The notes below the pieces were generated by a model that made no database searches, was not told the DNA's origin, and saw only the letters and a list, made by a program, of their open reading frames with translations. This document shows, one piece after another, positions 2,821 through 5,869 of a DNA stretch of 5,869 nt. The number at the start of each line of letters is the position of its first letter. The first letter of the stretch is position 1. The position numbers were made by a program, and so were the translations under genes. Origin of the DNA: Anaerolineae bacterium. Lineage in GTDB: Bacteria; Chloroflexota; Anaerolineae; Aggregatilineales; Phototrophicaceae. Location: positions 1 to 5,869 of the forward strand of contig JALONZ010000151.1 in the NCBI GenBank assembly GCA_025454675.1, read 5' to 3'.

Positions 2821-5757
2821 ATGAACATAACCTTTCTGGGCGGGGCGGATGAAGTGGGCGCGAGTAGCACCCTCATCGAAATCGCAGGTAAGCGCATTTT
2901 GGTGGATGCAGGCATCCGCATCTCCCCCAAAACGAATCGCGGGATTCAAAACGACCAATTACCCGACCTGCAACCGATTTCGGCGATGGGCGGATTCGAT
3001 TACCTGTTGGTCACACATGCCCACACCGACCACACAGGCGCGTTGCCGTTGGTGGTGGAGCATTATCCGCATGTACCCGTATTCGCCACGCGCCCCACGC
3101 AAGTTTTGACGCGCATTTTGCAAGCCGATGCCCAACGCATCATGAAATCCAAACATGAGGAAGAAGGCGAGTTGCCCATCTTTGATGAAATCGCCAGTCA
3201 ACGCCTGATGGATGCCTTCCAGACAGTTGAATTTAACCAGCCGATTCGTCTCGGTGATGGCTTGCAAGTGACCTATCATGTCGCGGGGCATATCGCGGGC
3301 GCGGCGATGTTGGTCTTTGAGAGTGAAGAAGGCACGCTGGTGATGAGTGGCGACCTATCGCTGAATCAACAACGCGCAGTCGTCCCCGCAAAAATTCCGC
3401 GTATCAAAGCCGATGCGCTGGTACTGGAAAGTACGTATGGGGGCAAACTCCATGCCAACCGCGATGCCGAAGAAAAACGGATTATCGCCTCGCTGAAAGG
3501 TGTGACCGAAAGCGGTGGCAAGGCGCTCATCCCCGCATTCGCACTCGGACGGGCGCAAGAGGTGTTGCAAATTATCCTCGCGTATCGTGACCAACTCGAT
3601 GTGCCGATTTATGTGGATGGCATGGTGCGGTCGGTGTGTAATGGCTACGCCACCTTCCCCGATTTATTGCCACCCAACACGGTCAAGCTGGCGGGCGATA
3701 AGCACCTGTTCTTCCGCGAAAAAGTCAAAGCCATTCAATCCAACGCCGAGCGCGATGCGATGCTGGCGGATGGTCAACCTGCGGTGATTATCGCAAGTAG
3801 TGGCATGTTGACAGGTGGCGCATCGGCACTCTACGCCAAAAAAATGGTCGGAGACCCCAAAAATGCCATTTTCCTGACGGGCTATCAAGATGAGGAAGCG
3901 CCCGGTAAGATGCTCCAACGGCTGATGAAAGCGCGTGCCGAAGGTGAAACAGAGGGGGTTATCAAAATTGACGGGCAACCTGTCACGGTGCGCTGTTTGG
4001 TGGATACCTATTCGCTTTCGGCACACGCCGATGAAGCTGAACTCATCAGCGTGGCAGAAGCACTCGACGCGACAGAAATTATGCTGGTGCATGGCGACCC
4101 ATCCGCACGCCACAGCCTCGCATCGCGTTTGCGCCAACGCAGTCGGCATGTGATGACCCCGCGCATTGGCGAAACAGCCCGTTTCGATTTCCCCAAGCGC
4201 CCGTGGGGCATCGCAAAGGTCAAAACGGGCGATAATAAAGACGCGCTCAATCCGAAAGCCTTATGGGAATCGGTGAAGGGGCAAGCGGGCAATTTTTTTA
4301 GCGCACGCGAATTGTCTCAGATGTGGTGGGGTACGGGTGAACGGGCGGATGAGGTCATCAAAACGCTGACGGATAATATGTATTTTGCCCAAGATTGGCG
4401 CAGAAAAGACACGTTCCAAGTCCGCACAGAGGAGCAAATCCAAAAATCGAGCCGTAGCCGTGCCATTATGATGGCGTATCCGGATATTGTCGGCAAATTG
4501 GTCGTGTTGTGCGATGTCCATAACCGCCCACATATCGCGGTGGTCGTGAATGCGAATGAGGACGGCTTTGAGGCAGAGGTGCAAGGCGCAAAGGGTCGGC
4601 AATATACAGGTGATGCGTTGCTGTGGGTCATCGGCAAGTGGGAGCGCGAAGTAGGTGTTGGCATGAAAATCGCGCTGAACGCCCTCTCCACCAAAATCAA
4701 GACGATTCAAGATATGGTGTTGCCATTCGATATTCGCCAACGACTGGTCGCGGAAGCCAAGCCCATCGTGCCGAATCAACTCGTCCCGCCCGCCTTACCC
4801 GATGGTATATCCCCGATGGAAGCCTTATGCGCGGTGGTGTGGGCATTGGCACAAGACGGCGCAACACTTGAACCCGATGGTTTATTGCCCCGCCGCGCCT
4901 TACAAGAGGGTCCTGTGGAACAAAACCGCGCCCGTGAAATGGCGGTGGAATTATTCCCGCCCGAAGCACGCTTGCGGAAGGTGGGCATGGAGGTGCATCG
5001 CAAACGGCTGATGCTCAGTTTCGATTTCCCCGAAACCGCCTCGCGCCATTGGATTGATTTGATAGACCAACTCGAAGAATCCAGCGGTTGGGAAGTGCAT
5101 ATCACCCCCGCCACCAATCAAGGCGCATTGGGTGATGCGTTATATGAATTATTGCCGACAGGCGCGAAATTGGTCAAAAGCCCGTCTTATTATATGGATA
5201 AGCGCGAGGTGGTCGCCGATTTTGCCGATATATCCGCCGATACCCTAGCCGCGCTCAAAGCCATGTATCTGGAATTGACGGGTTTCAAATTGGTCACACC
5301 CACATCATCTTCTGGCGCGGGTCAGGTCGTATCATCAGCATCATCCCCTGCCCCAACAGGCAGGCAAATGGAGATTAACGCGGCGTATGGCGTGATTAAA
5401 TTGGCGCTGGCGGATAAAGGCTTGTATAAAACATCGCTGAAGGGGAACGGCATCGTATTGACGTTCATCTCGCCACAGGTGGGCGTGCGCTATCAAACCG
5501 AGATAAATACGCTATCGGCACAAACAGGCTATCCGTTGAGCATCCACCCACACCCGAATCAGCAAGAAATTTTGGCAATTGCCAATCGGCTGGTGCGCGA
5601 AAATGGCTGGTCATTGAAGAAAAGTATTGGCATTCATACCGATAGGGCTGAGGTCAGTGTGACACTGATGTCCGTGCCTGATGAATTGGGGCTGGTCATC
5701 GCAACGGCAGAATTTTTGGAAATGACGGGGTATGTGATGGTGGTGAATGTGGGATGA
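2821..5757 (+). CDS. Large beta-CASP metallo-beta-lactamase ribonuclease with repeat-bearing C-terminal extension
   Basis: This is a 978-residue protein. Residues 1-455 are a metallo-beta-lactamase fold with beta-CASP insert, like CPSF73/Ysh1-type RNA nucleases. Motifs are HAHTDH (66-71), H157 in GHIAGAA, D178 in SGDLSL, motif A E203 in LESTYG, IPAFALGRAQEVL (237-249), IASSGMLTGGAS (324-335), motif B H402 in SAHAD and motif C H424 in LVHGD. All metal and catalytic residues are kept, so hydrolysis of RNA is the likely activity. Stand-alone relatives end near residue 450. The rest holds a winged-helix-like segment (~478-540, FFSARELSQMWWG then MYFAQDWRR), a small barrel-like segment (~555-608), a helical stretch (~615-700), and two related ~125-residue domains (~703-826 and ~850-976) split by a Ser/Ala/Pro linker (827-848). 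No signal peptide or membrane segment is seen, so it is cytosolic. It is richer in GC than its left neighbours. The function of the tail, probably RNA binding, is inferred. Confidence 0.93.
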   Translation: MNITFLGGADEVGASSTLIEIAGKRILVDAGIRISPKTNRGIQNDQLPDLQPISAMGGFDYLLVTHAHTDHTGALPLVVEHYPHVPVFATRPTQVLTRILQADAQRIMKSKHEEEGELPIFDEIASQRLMDAFQTVEFNQPIRLGDGLQVTYHVAGHIAGAAMLVFESEEGTLVMSGDLSLNQQRAVVPAKIPRIKADALVLESTYGGKLHANRDAEEKRIIASLKGVTESGGKALIPAFALGRAQEVLQIILAYRDQLDVPIYVDGMVRSVCNGYATFPDLLPPNTVKLAGDKHLFFREKVKAIQSNAERDAMLADGQPAVIIASSGMLTGGASALYAKKMVGDPKNAIFLTGYQDEEAPGKMLQRLMKARAEGETEGVIKIDGQPVTVRCLVDTYSLSAHADEAELISVAEALDATEIMLVHGDPSARHSLASRLRQRSRHVMTPRIGETARFDFPKRPWGIAKVKTGDNKDALNPKALWESVKGQAGNFFSARELSQMWWGTGERADEVIKTLTDNMYFAQDWRRKDTFQVRTEEQIQKSSRSRAIMMAYPDIVGKLVVLCDVHNRPHIAVVVNANEDGFEAEVQGAKGRQYTGDALLWVIGKWEREVGVGMKIALNALSTKIKTIQDMVLPFDIRQRLVAEAKPIVPNQLVPPALPDGISPMEALCAVVWALAQDGATLEPDGLLPRRALQEGPVEQNRAREMAVELFPPEARLRKVGMEVHRKRLMLSFDFPETASRHWIDLIDQLEESSGWEVHITPATNQGALGDALYELLPTGAKLVKSPSYYMDKREVVADFADISADTLAALKAMYLELTGFKLVTPTSSSGAGQVVSSASSPAPTGRQMEINAAYGVIKLALADKGLYKTSLKGNGIVLTFISPQVGVRYQTEINTLSAQTGYPLSIHPHPNQQEILAIANRLVRENGWSLKKSIGIHTDRAEVSVTLMSVPDELGLVIATAEFLEMTGYVMVVNVG
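4252..4644 (+). other. Winged-helix-like plus small-barrel-like segment within the beta-CASP protein
   Basis: Residues 478-540 have the pattern of a winged helix: ALWESV, FFSARELSQMWWG, a helix around EVIKTLTDN, then the wing strands MYFAQDWRRKDTFQVR. Residues 555-608 alternate short strands and turns (VGKLVVLCD, HIAVVVNAN, FEAEVQG, RQYTG, LLWVIGKWE), suggesting an SH3- or KOW-like barrel. Both resemble, from memory, the two N-terminal accessory segments of cyanobacterial RNase II-like enzymes, but in the opposite order. This is a structural inference from pattern only. Confidence 0.4.
4927..5748 (+). repeat. Internal protein duplication: two ~125-residue domains, four half-units
   Basis: Copy 1 covers residues ~703-826 and copy 2 residues ~850-976. 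Each contains two strand-helix-strand units ending in a [ST]-G-aromatic turn: LMLSFDFP to SSGW (755-757), EVVADF to LTGF (819-822), IVLTFISP to QTGY (901-904), and EVSVTLMS to MTGY (968-971). The turn-to-turn distance is 65 residues in copy 1 and 67 in copy 2. Matching positions also include T-P-A-T-N-Q (762-767) with H-P-H-P-N-Q (909-914). The DNA itself is not visibly repeated, so the duplication is old. Confidence 0.65.
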
Positions 5758-5764
5758 TTTTGGT

Positions 5765-5786
5765 GGGTGGGGTTAAATCACCACCC
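5765..5786. terminator. Possible weak hairpin after the beta-CASP gene
   Basis: GGGTGG (5765-5770) can pair with CCACCC (5781-5786) around a ten-base loop, eight bases after the TGA stop. There is no T-run on either strand right after it, so it does not meet the usual form of an intrinsic terminator. It may only protect the 3' end, or be chance in a G/C-skewed stretch. Confidence 0.25.
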
Positions 5787-5824
5787 GCCGTAAAACGGGG
5801 ATGAGGTCGGGCCTCTAACGCACA

Positions 5825-5864
5825 CCGCGCGCAAAGCGAGGAAGCCTGGCCAGGGCGCGCTCGG
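5825..5864. repeat. GC-rich nested inverted repeat at the right edge
   Basis: GCGCGC at 5827-5832 faces GCGCGC at 5855-5860, and the spacer holds a perfect ten-base palindrome, CCTGGCCAGG (5845-5854). The stretch 5787-5869 is clearly richer in GC than the rest of the window and shows no confident coding signal. It may be the start of an intergenic repeat element or of a structured region that continues past the edge. Confidence 0.3.
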
Positions 5865-5869
5865 CATAG

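Noticed and set aside
3664..4779. Several long antisense frames within the beta-CASP gene
   Set aside because: They follow from the codon bias of the 978-codon gene, have no ribosome sites or recognisable motifs, and overlap each other.
2821..5757. Naming the large gene rnj (RNase J)
   Set aside because: Motif contexts (GADEVGASSTL, SLSAHAD, LVHGD) fit the CPSF/Ysh1-type branch better than RNase J, and the C-terminal half is unlike the RNase J C-terminal domain.
1742..5757. Reading the toxin-antitoxin genes plus the nuclease as one anti-phage operon
   Set aside because: The nuclease has its own promoter and lies divergent from the antitoxin remnant, and no sensor, ATPase or other defence partner is present. 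CRISPR repeats, transposase and att sites were looked for and not seen.
5815..5868. Minus-strand frame ending YAERALARLPRFARGVR-stop as the C-terminus of a convergent gene
   Set aside because: Only 17 codons are visible and GC-rich sequence readily gives such Arg/Ala-rich frames. It remains possible but cannot be supported here.

Overview
The window looks like a piece of a bacterial chromosome, most plausibly from Chloroflexota (Anaerolineae-like). That placement is an inference from protein flavour: an AraC-type regulator next to a RibD-like reductase, and a very long beta-CASP hydrolase of a kind I associate with that phylum. No rRNA, tRNA or marker gene is present to prove it. Genes are tightly packed and no stretch over 300 bases lacks a gene.

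Left block (1-1659, minus strand): a leftward three-gene unit. It starts at a near-consensus promoter (TTGACA, 18 bp, TACAAT; 1630-1659). It encodes a YdeI/OmdA-type protein with an N-terminal DUF1905-like barrel (1160-1603), a RibD C-terminal/dihydrofolate-reductase-like protein (551-1123) and an AraC-family regulator that runs off the left edge inside its DNA-binding domain (1-534).

Middle block (1686-2785): two toxin-antitoxin loci facing each other. The first, on the plus strand, is an intact MNT/HEPN pair with an ATGA stop/start overlap, a full GSX10DXD nucleotidyltransferase motif and a full RX4HXY toxin motif. The second, on the minus strand, is an 81-residue antitoxin-like gene. Only a 32-codon stub of its PIN-domain toxin remains: it begins MALSDTHAVLWYL and then loses all PIN similarity. 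This module is therefore a degraded antitoxin-only remnant.

Right block (2755-5757, plus strand): a 978-residue protein. Its first ~455 residues are an apparently active metallo-beta-lactamase/beta-CASP nuclease of the CPSF/Ysh1 type. The ~520-residue extension holds a winged-helix-like segment, a small beta-barrel-like segment and, at the C-terminus, a duplicated ~125-residue domain. Each copy contains two similar strand-helix-[ST]G[WFY]-strand units, which may be KH-like. I infer an RNA-processing enzyme with an elaborate RNA- or substrate-binding tail. It is divergent from the orphan antitoxin, and the two promoters overlap so that each -10 hexamer occupies the other's -35 position.

Right edge (5758-5869): no confident gene. 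It holds a possible weak hairpin after the nuclease gene and a GC-rich, inverted-repeat-rich stretch that continues out of the window.
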